A stretch of 64,000 bases of DNA from DAIOGN01 sp036745245 (GTDB lineage Bacteria > Zixibacteria > MSB-5A5 > JAUVRN01): the NCBI GenBank assembly GCA_036745245.1, contig DAIOGN010000001.1:15770-79769 (forward strand), in the 5' to 3' direction. The translations under genes were made by a program, and so were the position numbers. Shown here one piece after another: positions 36,783 through 45,622 of this stretch (positions are counted from its first letter, which is position 1; the number at the start of each line of letters is the position of its first letter). Below the pieces are notes generated by a model that had not been told where the DNA came from, made no database searches, and worked only from the letters and a program-made list of their open reading frames with translations.

Positions 36783-38654
36783 CTACTTCGTATTCAGGTA
36801 ATAGCGCGCAAACGAGCGCGACGTGGGCGGCACCTTGATTCGTGCCTTGGCGCCCGGATAGGTCTTCCCTTCAAACTGCAGGCTGTCCACCTTCAGGCCG
36901 TCCGGAGGCACCAGTTCGATCTCATACAGTCCTGCTCGCACTGGCAGGCGCAGGCCCGGCAACGCTCCCGCCTCGGCTCCATTGAGCTTCACCTGGCAGG
37001 CGGGGAAGTCGCCGGTTACGGTCTTGGCCGACACGCGCAGGTCGCCGGCGGAGGCGCGCGCGGTAACGGCTTCGAGATCGATGGTGAGCGACGTGTCACT
37101 TCGGAGCATGACCATCTGCTGATGAATGGGGAAACCTGCACCCATCACTTCAAGAGCGTGTTTGCCCTCGTCCATGCGTGTGGCCGCCCTGCCAAAGCCT
37201 GAGCGGTCGATCTGGTACGATCCGGAGGGCTTCACTTCCACCATCAGGTTGTACTTGGCGAGCACGATCGGCTTCCCGGGCGGAGGCGGCGTGGCCAGTG
37301 ATGCGCTTTCGTTCGTCCTTGCCCGTCTAGGCTTCTGCGGCTCGCGTGCCGGGGGCTTCTGCTCCGAGGGCTTCGACTCCACCGGCTTCGCAGCCAGCGG
37401 TTCAGTCGTGCTGCCTGTCGCAGACGCCGGCACCTGCACGACTGGCTGAACCGTCCTGGAGGTCAACGCTGCAGAGTCCTGCGTAGCGGGCGCAGTTCCC
37501 GCGGGTACGGCCTTCGCCGAAAGTGCCGCGCTGTCTGTTAAAGGCACCGCCACCGAGCCCTGCGGCGTAGTGGTGATCGCCACAGTCGGGGAAGCGGATT
37601 GGCTCGTAGTCGTGGGCGTCGATCCGGCGACGGGTGTGGGTGCGGGCGCGGGTCCGCTCGAACGCAGCATGAACAGCGCCGCTGCCAGCCCCACCACGAC
37701 AACTCCCGCAGCGATGAGCCAGGGAAACCCTTTGCGAGCTTTGGGGGGCGGCGTTGGCAGTTCCGCATCCACCCTGGTCTTCTCGCCCGATGGGATCACC
37801 ACGCGATCGCCGGAGCCTCCAAGGTCCACGGTGCCAAGCGCATTGCGCATTTCCGTGGCGTTTTGAAATCGATCCTCAGGGCGTTTGGACATGGCGCGCA
37901 GAATGACGTACTCGAGGTCGGCCGACAGGTCGGGATTGAGCGAACGCGGCGACGGAGGCGCATCTTCGAGGTGCGCCTTCATGGCCTCGTATTCGGAGGT
38001 GGCATCGAACGGCACCTTGCCGGTGCACACCTGGTACAGGGTCACGCCAAGCGAATAGATATCGGATCGTTGATCTGCGGGCTGTTCGCGGATCTGCTCG
38101 GGCGACATGAAAAGGATGGATCCCACCTTGCGGCCCGTGCGCGTGAGCTGAGTCGGAGCCTCCACCATCTTGGCGATGCCGAAGTCCATCACCTTCGCCA
38201 TGCCCTGCTCGGTGACCATAATGTTGGAGGGCTTGATGTCCCGGTGAATCACCCCGTGGTTGTGCGCGTAGTCCAGCGCGAGAAGGATCTGCCGGAAAAT
38301 CGGTACCACTTCCGAACGCGACAGCGCTCCGCGGTGGCGCACCAGGTCGGCCAGAGTCTCGCCCTGGATGTACTCCATCACGATGTACAGCTGTTCACCC
38401 GATTCGAAGAAGTCGTGCAGAACGCAGATGTTGGGATGGTTCAGCCGCGCCAGCGCGCGCGCTTCGTTAATGAACCGTTCGCGCAGCTGCGGCTCCACGC
38501 TGAACTCGGCGTGGAGCGTCTTGAGGCCCACCACGCGGTCGAGCTTGGTGTCGAGGGCACGCCAGAACACGCCCATGCCGCCTTCGGCGACGCGAGCCTC
38601 AATCCGGTACTTCCCGACCGTGTTGCCCAGCGTGACCAGCTTGTCCTTAAGCAT
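36783..38654 (-). CDS. serine/threonine protein kinase with PEGA-like C-terminal region
   Basis: Membrane-anchored Hanks-type kinase, 623 residues. Cytoplasmic kinase domain (about 15-270): glycine loop ARVAEGGMG, lysine in GLKTL (45), HRDIKPSN (137) and DFGIAK (157), all intact. A proline-rich linker, one transmembrane helix (about 310-330), a long Thr/Ser/Pro/Ala-rich periplasmic linker and a C-terminal PEGA-like beta region (from about 525; IDLEAVTARASAGDL, CQVKLNGAEAGALPGL) follow. Substrates are unknown. It diverges from tgt; the 243-base gap between them holds the tgt promoter and nothing else recognised. Confidence 0.93.
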   Translation of the reverse strand: MLKDKLVTLGNTVGKYRIEARVAEGGMGVFWRALDTKLDRVVGLKTLHAEFSVEPQLRERFINEARALARLNHPNICVLHDFFESGEQLYIVMEYIQGETLADLVRHRGALSRSEVVPIFRQILLALDYAHNHGVIHRDIKPSNIMVTEQGMAKVMDFGIAKMVEAPTQLTRTGRKVGSILFMSPEQIREQPADQRSDIYSLGVTLYQVCTGKVPFDATSEYEAMKAHLEDAPPSPRSLNPDLSADLEYVILRAMSKRPEDRFQNATEMRNALGTVDLGGSGDRVVIPSGEKTRVDAELPTPPPKARKGFPWLIAAGVVVVGLAAALFMLRSSGPAPAPTPVAGSTPTTTSQSASPTVAITTTPQGSVAVPLTDSAALSAKAVPAGTAPATQDSAALTSRTVQPVVQVPASATGSTTEPLAAKPVESKPSEQKPPAREPQKPRRARTNESASLATPPPPGKPIVLAKYNLMVEVKPSGSYQIDRSGFGRAATRMDEGKHALEVMGAGFPIHQQMVMLRSDTSLTIDLEAVTARASAGDLRVSAKTVTGDFPACQVKLNGAEAGALPGLRLPVRAGLYEIELVPPDGLKVDSLQFEGKTYPGAKARIKVPPTSRSFARYYLNTK

Positions 38655-38842
38655 GCCGCGCGTTTCGTCCTTTGAATGGCGTTCGCGCCACGGGAGGGAC
38701 CGGTTGGTGGCCCCCTCATGTGCGAACCGGCTTCCAAAACCCAGCGGCCCACCGTGTTGGCCGCTTAGTAGTATGTATCGGCCCGACTGTGAACGGGCTT
38801 ACCCGGGCGGCCCTCAAAGCCGCTGGCCCCTCAAAAAGGAAG

Positions 38843-38871
38843 CTGACCGGTAAGCGTCCCGGTGGTATATT
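38843..38871 (+). promoter_or_regulatory. promoter of tgt operon
   Basis: CTGACC (38843-38848), 17-base spacer, TATATT (38866-38871), 26 bases before the tgt ATG. Confidence 0.5.
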
Positions 38872-38897
38872 GGCTGTTTCGTATACCAGATAACTTC

Positions 38898-40058
38898 ATG
38901 TTTACGTTTGAGATAACAGCGACCTCAGGCCGCGCCCGTGCAGGGTTGGTCACCACCGACCACGGCGCTTTCGAAACCCCCGCCTTCATGCCTGTGGGCA
39001 CGGGTGGGGCCGTCAAGGCGCTTACGGCCCATCAGCTTCACGACCTCGGCGTGCAGATTATACTGTCGAATACCTACCATCTGGCCCTTCGGCCGGGTCG
39101 GGAATTGCTCTCACGGGTCGGCGGTCTCCACGGGTTGTCGGGGTGGGCAAAGCCCATCCTCACCGACTCGGGCGGCTACCAGGTGCTGTCCCTGGCCACC
39201 CGCAGGCGGATCCACGACCACGGGGTTACGTTTGCCTCGCACCTCGACGGCTCGCCCCTGGAGTTTACCCCCGAATCGGTGCTCGAAATCCAGCGCGCCA
39301 TCGGCGCCGACATCGTGATGCCCCTGGACGTGTGCCCGTCGTTTTCCGACTCGGAGACCGAAATCGAGCGCGCCACGCACCTCACGCACAGGTGGGCCGA
39401 GGCGGCTCGCGCAGAGTGGGAGCGCAAGCCCCGCGCAGATGCCGGCCATGCGCAGACGCTCTTCGGCATCGTTCAGGGCGGCTACACCGAGGCGGGCAGG
39501 CAGGCCAGCGCGCGTTTCATTGCCGGTCTCGACTTCCCCGGCTGGGCTATCGGCGGCCTGGTGACCGCCGAGCCCCGGAAAGACACCTGGCGCCTGCTGG
39601 ATGCCGTCACGGAAGTTCTCCCCACCTCAGGCCCTCGCTACCTCATGGGTGTGGGCACACCCGCCGACCTGGTGCGTGCGGCCTCTCTCGGCGTGGACAT
39701 GTTCGACTGCGTGCTGCCCACACGGAATGCCAGAAACGGCACGGTGTTCACCCGCTCGGGCCCCATGCACATCCGCAATGCGCAGTTCGCCGACGACCTC
39801 TCCCCGATCGATCCCGAGTGCGAGTGCCCCACGTGCCGCTCGCATTCGCGCGCCTACATTAGGCACCTGCTGGCCATGGCCGAAATTACGGGGCTTGTGC
39901 TGGCAACCCAGCATTCGGTTTATTTCTACCTGGATCTCATGGCGCGCCTTCGCCGGAGCATTCGCGAAGGCACGCTGAGCACTTGGGCCGGCGAGTTTCT
40001 CAGGCGCTACGAGGAATCACCGGCCGCCACTCTCGAACGAAAGGAGGTCACCGCATGA
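38898..40058 (+). CDS. tgt: queuine/preQ1 tRNA-ribosyltransferase
   Basis: Exchanges the wobble guanine of GUN-anticodon tRNAs (including Asp, Asn, His, Tyr) for preQ1; 386 residues. Seen: SNTYHLALRPG, TDSGGYQV, catalytic Asp in DVCPSFSD, GGLVTAEP, nucleophile region DCVLPTRNARNGTVFT and the zinc site CECPTC followed by His (RAYIRHL). ATG 38898 matches the family N terminus. The stop overlaps yajC as ATGA, the classical tgt-yajC pairing. Confidence 0.96.
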   Translation: MFTFEITATSGRARAGLVTTDHGAFETPAFMPVGTGGAVKALTAHQLHDLGVQIILSNTYHLALRPGRELLSRVGGLHGLSGWAKPILTDSGGYQVLSLATRRRIHDHGVTFASHLDGSPLEFTPESVLEIQRAIGADIVMPLDVCPSFSDSETEIERATHLTHRWAEAARAEWERKPRADAGHAQTLFGIVQGGYTEAGRQASARFIAGLDFPGWAIGGLVTAEPRKDTWRLLDAVTEVLPTSGPRYLMGVGTPADLVRAASLGVDMFDCVLPTRNARNGTVFTRSGPMHIRNAQFADDLSPIDPECECPTCRSHSRAYIRHLLAMAEITGLVLATQHSVYFYLDLMARLRRSIREGTLSTWAGEFLRRYEESPAATLERKEVTA

Positions 40059-40369
40059 TCTTGGCGATGGCCAATCCCCAGGCCCAGGGAGGATCGGGTC
40101 TTCTGGGGGCCCTCTTGCCGTTTCTCATCATGTTCGCGGTGTTGTACTTCCTGCTCATCCGGCCGCAACAGAAGCGCACCAAGGAACACAAGGCGCTGCT
40201 TGAAAAGCTCAAGAAGGGCGACCGCGTCATTACGAACAGCGGGCTGTTCGGAACCATCGTCAACTTCAACGAAAAGAACAAGTCGGTGGTGCTCAACGTC
40301 GGCGACCAGGACACCGTGAAGCTGGAGGTGCTGAGAAGCGCCATCGCCGGCACGGTGGAAAGCAGCTGA
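40055..40369 (+). CDS. yajC: preprotein translocase subunit YajC
   Basis: Small inner membrane partner of SecDF/SecYEG, 104 residues: single N-terminal helix (LLPFLIMFAVLYFLLIRPQQKR) and a cytoplasmic beta-rich tail (GDRVITNSGLFGTIVNF). A strong AAGGAGG lies seven bases upstream, inside tgt. No secD/secF follow here; instead def and fmt. Confidence 0.95.
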   Translation: MILAMANPQAQGGSGLLGALLPFLIMFAVLYFLLIRPQQKRTKEHKALLEKLKKGDRVITNSGLFGTIVNFNEKNKSVVLNVGDQDTVKLEVLRSAIAGTVESS

Positions 40370-40378
40370 CCGGCGTAC

Positions 40379-40903
40379 GTGGCCAGACGGGGAATCCGCC
40401 TGTACGGCGACCCGACCCTGCGAACACGCTGTCTGCCCGTGGATCCACGGGCCCCCTCCACCCGCGAACTGGTGACGGATCTCTTCGACACCATGTACGA
40501 CGCGGGGGGCGTGGGACTGGCGGCGTGCCAGATCGGCGTGCCCTCGCGCGTCTTTGTGCTCGATTGCAGCACCCTGGTGCCCGGCAGCCCGAGACTCGCG
40601 GTGATCAATCCCGAAGTGATTTCCAAACAACGACCGGCTCTGGGCGAAGAGGGATGTCTCTCGTTTCCCGACCTGTATCTCTACGTGTCGCGATCGGAGA
40701 AGGCCAGCGTGCGATTCGAATCGGTCGACGGAAACAGGCAGGATCTTCAGCTCTCGGGCCTGCCCGCCCGCGCCTTTCTGCACGAGCTCGATCATCTCGA
40801 TGGAGTGTTGTTCGTGGACCATCAGTCCGCCGCGAGGCGCATGTTTCTGGCTGCCCGGCTCTGGGGCTACAAGAGGCGCAGCCGGCGTGGCGATGTGGCC
40901 TGA
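40379..40903 (+). CDS. def: peptide deformylase
   Basis: Removes the N-formyl group from nascent proteins, cytoplasmic metal enzyme, 174 residues. The three motifs are present: GVGLAACQIG, EEGCLSFP (metal cysteine) and FLHELDHLDG (HExxH). GTG 40379 is nine bases after the yajC stop. It is paired with fmt, which adds the formyl group it removes. Confidence 0.95.
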   Translation: MARRGIRLYGDPTLRTRCLPVDPRAPSTRELVTDLFDTMYDAGGVGLAACQIGVPSRVFVLDCSTLVPGSPRLAVINPEVISKQRPALGEEGCLSFPDLYLYVSRSEKASVRFESVDGNRQDLQLSGLPARAFLHELDHLDGVLFVDHQSAARRMFLAARLWGYKRRSRRGDVA

Positions 40904-40933
40904 TGAGTGTCATCGCTGTGAACCCGGGGAGGC

Positions 40934-41869
40934 ATGATGAGCCCGGGATTGCGCGTGTTGTTTTGCGGTACGCCGCAGTTCGCGGTGCCGTCACTGGAGT
41001 CGATTGTGGAAAGCCGGCATCGCGTGGCGGCCGTCGTGACGGTTCCCGATCGCCCGCAGGGCCGGGGACAAAAGCCCGCGTTCTCAGCCGTAAAGGTGCG
41101 GGCTCTGGAACTGGGACTTCCGGTGATTCAGCCGGAAGCCCTGGATGCGGTGGATTTTCTGGCGTTCGCGCGGGGAGAGGCCTGTGATCTCCTGGTTGTG
41201 GTGGCGTTTCGGATTCTGCCCGAGCCACTCTTCGGCCTGCCGCGCCTGGGCGCCATCAACCTGCACGCCTCGCTTTTGCCCGCCTATCGCGGGGCCGCGC
41301 CGGTGGAGCGCGCAATCATGGACGGATGCCGGGAGACCGGCGTGACAACGTTCCGGATCGCGCGTAAAGTGGACGAGGGGGGAGTACTGTTACAGCGGAC
41401 GGTGCAGATCGAGACATCCGACAATGCCGGACGTCTGGCCTCGCGCCTGTCGACTGTGGGAGCCGGTCTGGTGCTTGCAACACTGGACGGCCTCGAGTCG
41501 GGGACGCTCGCACCTGTTCCGCAGAATCATGCGCTCGCAACGCGGGCGCCTAAAATCACTGCCGACGACCGGCCCATTCGCTGGGACCAACCGGCTGCCG
41601 TCTCGCNNNNNNNNNNGGCGCCGAGACCAGGGGCTACCGTCCGCAGACAAGGTAAACAATTGAAGGTTCTCGAAACCGATTTCGACCCCGAATCCGAACT
41701 GGCGCCCCCCGGTGTGGTGGGCGCGCTTGACCGCTCGCGTGGAATTGCCGTGGGCACCGGACGGGGCACCCTGTATTTGCGGGAAGTTCAACCTGAAGGG
41801 AGGGGGGCGATGGAAGCATCGGCCTATCTAAGGGGAACTCCGCTGGAACGGGGAGATCGGTTTGAGTAA
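40934..41869 (+). CDS. fmt: methionyl-tRNA formyltransferase (contains gap)
   Basis: Formylates initiator Met-tRNA with 10-formyl-THF. The N-terminal domain shows RVLFCGTPQFAVPSL, the catalytic NLHASLLPAYRGAAPVERAI and GVTTFRIARKVDEGG. The C-terminal tRNA-binding domain follows a ten-N gap that keeps frame (PIRWDQPA, gap, then GATVRRQGKQLKVLE). Only the SPWPGA-type loop region is lost. GGGGAGG precedes two tandem ATGs (40934, 40937). The last codons are near the RNase G start. Confidence 0.93.
   Translation: MMSPGLRVLFCGTPQFAVPSLESIVESRHRVAAVVTVPDRPQGRGQKPAFSAVKVRALELGLPVIQPEALDAVDFLAFARGEACDLLVVVAFRILPEPLFGLPRLGAINLHASLLPAYRGAAPVERAIMDGCRETGVTTFRIARKVDEGGVLLQRTVQIETSDNAGRLASRLSTVGAGLVLATLDGLESGTLAPVPQNHALATRAPKITADDRPIRWDQPAAVSXXXXAPRPGATVRRQGKQLKVLETDFDPESELAPPGVVGALDRSRGIAVGTGRGTLYLREVQPEGRGAMEASAYLRGTPLERGDRFE
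41607..41616. other. assembly gap (10 N) inside fmt
   Basis: Ten-N placeholder; the reading frame continues across it. Flanks carry a weak GTCTCG/CGAGAC inverted pair that may have hampered assembly. Confidence 0.99.
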
Positions 41870-41885
41870 CCAGACAGAGGAAGGT

Positions 41886-43568
41886 ATGGCTGTCAATCAA
41901 AGGTCCGGAGGACGTTCCCGGCAAGGGGGTCAGGGGGGACGACGTTTCACCCGGCGACCCATGCGGGACCGAAGCGTCCTGCCCAGAGACCCCAATCTCA
42001 ACACCGAAATATTCATCAACGCGACCGCGCACGAAAAGCGCATCGCGATCAAGGAAAACGAAATCCTGGCGGAACTGCTCGTGGAGAACCCCGAGCAGGA
42101 ACGTCTGGTGGGCGCCATCTTCAAGGGCACGGTGACCACGGTGCTGCCTGGCATGCAGGCGGCCTTCGTGGACATCGGCCAGGAGAAGGCGGCGTTCCTG
42201 CACGCCAGTGACATCGGCGTGGCCGATGGCGGCGAGGCCGAGGAGGAGGCGGAGGAGATCGACGACGAGGAGTCGGACGAACCCATCATCACCAAGAAAG
42301 CCGACCGCGCCCCCATCCAGGAGATCCTCAAACGCGGCCAGGAAGTGGTGGTGCAGATCGTGAAGGAACAGATCGGCACCAAGGGCCCGCGCGTCACCAC
42401 GGAACTCTCGCTCGCGGGACGCTATGTGGTTCTCATGCCCCACGAGCGTGTTACGCGCGTGTCGAAGCGCATCACCTCCTGGGCCGAGAAACGCCGCCTC
42501 AAGCGCGTGGCCGAAGGGGTGAAGCCCGAAGGCTATGGCCTCATCATCCGCACCGTGGCGGAGAACGCCGACGAGGCGGACTTCAGTGAGGACATCCGGC
42601 AGCTGGTGGAGACGTGGGAGAAGGTGGGCACCGAAAACGCCGCCAAGCCCGCGCCGTGCATGATTTTCCACGAGGGGGGCATCACCTCCAGCGTGGTGCG
42701 CGACCTGCTTACCGACGACGTGCGACACATCATCGTGGACAGCAAGGAGGAGCATCAGAACCTCCTGGGCTTCATGAAGCAGCTGGCTCCCGAAATGCGG
42801 AAGAATGTCGAGCTGTACCAGGACGCTCAACCCATCTTCGACCGCTACGGCATCGAGCGCGAGATCGACAAGATGTTCGAGCGCAAGGTGTGGATCAAAG
42901 GCGGGGCCTACCTGGTGATCGACCAGACCGAAGCGTTGGTCACGATCGACGTGAACACTGGCCGCTTCGTGGGCAAGACCGACCAGAGCACCACGGTGCT
43001 CATGACCAATCTGGAGGCTGCCAAGGAGGTGGCTCGCCAGGTGCGGTTGCGTGACATCGGCGGCCTGATCGTGGTGGACTTGATCGACATGTACAACCGC
43101 GAGCACAAGCGCCAGGTGTACGACGCCTTCTGCAAAGCGTTCCGAAACGACCGCGCCAAGCGCTCGATCTCGCAGATTTCAGATTTTGGCCTGATCGAAA
43201 TGACGCGGGAGCGCGTGCGCCCCAGCTACATGCACACGTTCTCCGACCCCTGCCCCACCTGCAACGGCATTGGCCGCGTGATGTCACCCGACCTCATGGC
43301 CGCCAAGCTGGAGCGCTGGTTCCAGCGCGCCCGGGCCACGGGCAAGCACCGCAAGTTCGTGGTGTTCGTGACGCCGGAAGTGGGGACCTACATCGCTGAC
43401 GGCGAGGGCGACGCCAACCGTGTGCAGCAGTGGAGCCGTCGCTACCACTTCCACATCGAAGTGATTCGCGACACGCTCATGCACCCGGAGAAGTTCATGA
43501 TCCAGACCCTGGGCGATCAGGAAGACATCACCGACAAGTATCAGCCGGGGGGCCAGAAAGCAGCCTGA
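41886..43568 (+). CDS. rng: ribonuclease G/E
   Basis: Endoribonuclease for rRNA and mRNA processing; 560 residues. An S1 domain (about 60-180) carries a long acidic insert (EAEEEAEEIDDEES), then the RNase-H-like and DNase-I-like catalytic part with the Mg-binding DVNTGRFVG and DLIDMYN, and the zinc-link CPTCNGIGRV. The basic, Gly/Arg-rich N terminus (RSGGRSRQGGQGGRR) is unusual and may bind RNA. ATG 41886 has GAGGAAGG just upstream; TTG 41862 is a longer alternative overlapping fmt. It lacks the long RNase E C-terminal scaffold. Confidence 0.94.
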   Translation: MAVNQRSGGRSRQGGQGGRRFTRRPMRDRSVLPRDPNLNTEIFINATAHEKRIAIKENEILAELLVENPEQERLVGAIFKGTVTTVLPGMQAAFVDIGQEKAAFLHASDIGVADGGEAEEEAEEIDDEESDEPIITKKADRAPIQEILKRGQEVVVQIVKEQIGTKGPRVTTELSLAGRYVVLMPHERVTRVSKRITSWAEKRRLKRVAEGVKPEGYGLIIRTVAENADEADFSEDIRQLVETWEKVGTENAAKPAPCMIFHEGGITSSVVRDLLTDDVRHIIVDSKEEHQNLLGFMKQLAPEMRKNVELYQDAQPIFDRYGIEREIDKMFERKVWIKGGAYLVIDQTEALVTIDVNTGRFVGKTDQSTTVLMTNLEAAKEVARQVRLRDIGGLIVVDLIDMYNREHKRQVYDAFCKAFRNDRAKRSISQISDFGLIEMTRERVRPSYMHTFSDPCPTCNGIGRVMSPDLMAAKLERWFQRARATGKHRKFVVFVTPEVGTYIADGEGDANRVQQWSRRYHFHIEVIRDTLMHPEKFMIQTLGDQEDITDKYQPGGQKAA

Positions 43569-43593
43569 CCTCGTTGAATCTGCCACAAAAGAA

Positions 43594-43623
43594 AAGCCCG
43601 GCCACAAGCCGGGCTTTTTTGTT
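43594..43623. terminator. bidirectional rho-independent terminator
   Basis: Stem AAGCCCGGC / GCCGGGCTT (9 bp) with loop CACAA, followed by a run of T and preceded by a run of A on the opposite side. It lies between convergent rng and the PpiD-like gene and can serve both. Confidence 0.9.
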
Positions 43624-43638
43624 TCGGAGGGCGGAGGG

Positions 43639-45468
43639 TTACATGCTCCCGTACAACTCGCCGCGGTAATCCTTCACGTCGGCGTCCTCGAACAGATCCG
43701 ACACCCACATGTTGAAGGCGTTGGTCTGCTTGGTACGCAGGATTTCGCCGGCAACGCTGTCGCGTGAGGTGGCCAGGGCCGTCAGGTCGGAGGGTTGCGC
43801 CTCGAGCAGATGGATGAACACCCAGCCGTTTTCCACGGGCACCACTTCGCTCCAGGGCTGTTCGTCGGTGAGCGAGAACGCCGCGCCCATGAACACGGGC
43901 GACTTGCCGACAGGTGCAATCGAATTGAGTCGAGTGACCAGACCGGTGGTGGTGAGCGTCGCAACACCGGGCTCGGCCAGATCCTTCAATACGGCACCGT
44001 TCTTGGCCTGCGCGTAGAGCGAGTCGGCCCGGGGTCTCGCCAGCTCGCGCGACCGGACCGTGTTGAATCGCTGCTGCACGAGTGACTTCACCTCATCCAG
44101 CGGAGCCGGACCGGCAGCACGCTTCTCCACCATGCGCGCCACGATGAACCGGCCGCCATCGTCGATGGGGTCGCAGAGGTCGCCTGAGGACGCATTGAAG
44201 GCCCAGGCCTTCACGTCGGGAATGGGCCCCACCATGGCCACGCTTTCCGTTCGCTGCACCGGGGCGGGCCGTAACCACACGCCTCCCGCCGCCTGGACGG
44301 ACGCCTGCGTGAAGGCCGTGTCGCCGTTGCGCACCGCGAATGCAAAGTCCTGCGCCTGGCGCATGATCGAATCCACGGTGGCCTGTGACACGGTGGGCTT
44401 GATGAGAATGTGGCGGGCCCGCACTTCTTCCTGCGTCTTGTCGGCTTCGGATGGGCGCCGCTCTTCGAGCTTGATGACATGATACCCGAACTGAGTTTCC
44501 ACCACCGGGGACACCTCCCCCGGCTTCAGGGCGAAGGCCGCCTCCTCGAACGGAGCCACCATCGCTCCCCGGCCGAACCAGCCCAGGTCACCGCCCGAGG
44601 TGGCGCCGGTGGGATCCATGGTGTGTATTTCGGCCATTTCCTCAAAGTTGGCGCCTTCCACAATCTGCTTCTGGAGATCCTCCGCCTGCGATTTCGCCCA
44701 GTCCTTGTCGCCCTGCGAAGGATTGCGATTCCAGATGGCCAGTTCGAGTTGCACGCGTTCGAACCGCTGGTAGCGGTACTTCTCCTGCTCGTAGAGTTCG
44801 CCCAGCTCCTCGTCGGTGGGGGTGCCTACGTTCTTGATGAAAGGCGCCGCGTCCACCAGGATGAACTCCATGCGGATGGCATCGTGCCCTCTGCGATAGT
44901 AGTCCTTCAGCTCCGCATCCGACACTCGCACTGTGGAGATGATCTGCTGCTGAAGCTTCGACTGGCGCAACTGCGGACGCCAGAAGGACTCCACCGAACG
45001 CCAGAACTGTGTGGCGCCCGGCTCGGTGTTGCTCATGGCCGCCAGGTACTTGTTGTAGTCGAACTGACCGTCGGTCTGGAAATCGGGGATCTGCCGCAGT
45101 TCCTCCGGCGGATACTGGCGCAGAAAGTTGGCCAGCTCCTCGTCGGTCACCTCGATGCCGCGCCGATTTGCCTCCTGCTCCACGAGCACGGCACCCACGA
45201 GCTGGTTCCAGGTCTGATCGCGGATCTGGGCCACCTGCTGGTCGTTGAGTTCCTCGGGCGACTCCGCCTGACGGTTCTGCGTGGCGCGGCTGACGGCCTG
45301 GCTGTACGCCGACAGAGTGATGGGCTGGCCATTGATCTCAGCGAGCACGCCTCGTGTGGCGGGCGATCCTCCGCACTCCTGGAGGCCGGAAAACGCCATG
45401 AATCCCACGAACGTGATCACGATGAACCAGAGGAAGTAGCTCGAATAGTCTCTCAGCTTCGATAACAT
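43639..45468 (-). CDS. PpiD/SurA-like peptidyl-prolyl isomerase, membrane anchored
   Basis: Periplasmic folding factor, 609 residues from ATG 45468. N-terminal membrane anchor (YFLWFIVITFVGFMAF), a SurA_N-type chaperone region (about 40-260), a parvulin domain (about 240-350; TSGGDLGWFGRGAMVAPFE, FGYHVIKLEERRP) and a second, degenerate parvulin-like part (from about 360; RARHILIKP). GGAG lies 8 bases upstream. The same-strand frame upstream of 45468 overlaps the M23 gene's start and lacks family likeness. Confidence 0.88.
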   Translation of the reverse strand: MLSKLRDYSSYFLWFIVITFVGFMAFSGLQECGGSPATRGVLAEINGQPITLSAYSQAVSRATQNRQAESPEELNDQQVAQIRDQTWNQLVGAVLVEQEANRRGIEVTDEELANFLRQYPPEELRQIPDFQTDGQFDYNKYLAAMSNTEPGATQFWRSVESFWRPQLRQSKLQQQIISTVRVSDAELKDYYRRGHDAIRMEFILVDAAPFIKNVGTPTDEELGELYEQEKYRYQRFERVQLELAIWNRNPSQGDKDWAKSQAEDLQKQIVEGANFEEMAEIHTMDPTGATSGGDLGWFGRGAMVAPFEEAAFALKPGEVSPVVETQFGYHVIKLEERRPSEADKTQEEVRARHILIKPTVSQATVDSIMRQAQDFAFAVRNGDTAFTQASVQAAGGVWLRPAPVQRTESVAMVGPIPDVKAWAFNASSGDLCDPIDDGGRFIVARMVEKRAAGPAPLDEVKSLVQQRFNTVRSRELARPRADSLYAQAKNGAVLKDLAEPGVATLTTTGLVTRLNSIAPVGKSPVFMGAAFSLTDEQPWSEVVPVENGWVFIHLLEAQPSDLTALATSRDSVAGEILRTKQTNAFNMWVSDLFEDADVKDYRGELYGSM

Positions 45469-45622
45469 GCACTCGACTCCAAATGTTGAGGGGATGCCTT
45501 CGCGGCACCCCCGTCGCCCCGGTCGGGGCCGGAAACCGCCTATTATACAACACGGCCGCCCATCGTCCACCCAATATTGGGCCGCTTGACCTCCCGCGGC
45601 AGACGGGATTGGTTGCCGGGTC

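Noticed and set aside
41600..41626. GTCTCG/CGAGAC pair flanking the fmt gap as a functional hairpin
   Set aside because: Only six bases and inside coding sequence; more likely chance or a reason for the assembly break.
41634..43106. Antisense frame of about 490 codons over rng and fmt
   Set aside because: Shadow of the RNase G gene; it even reads across the fmt gap region.
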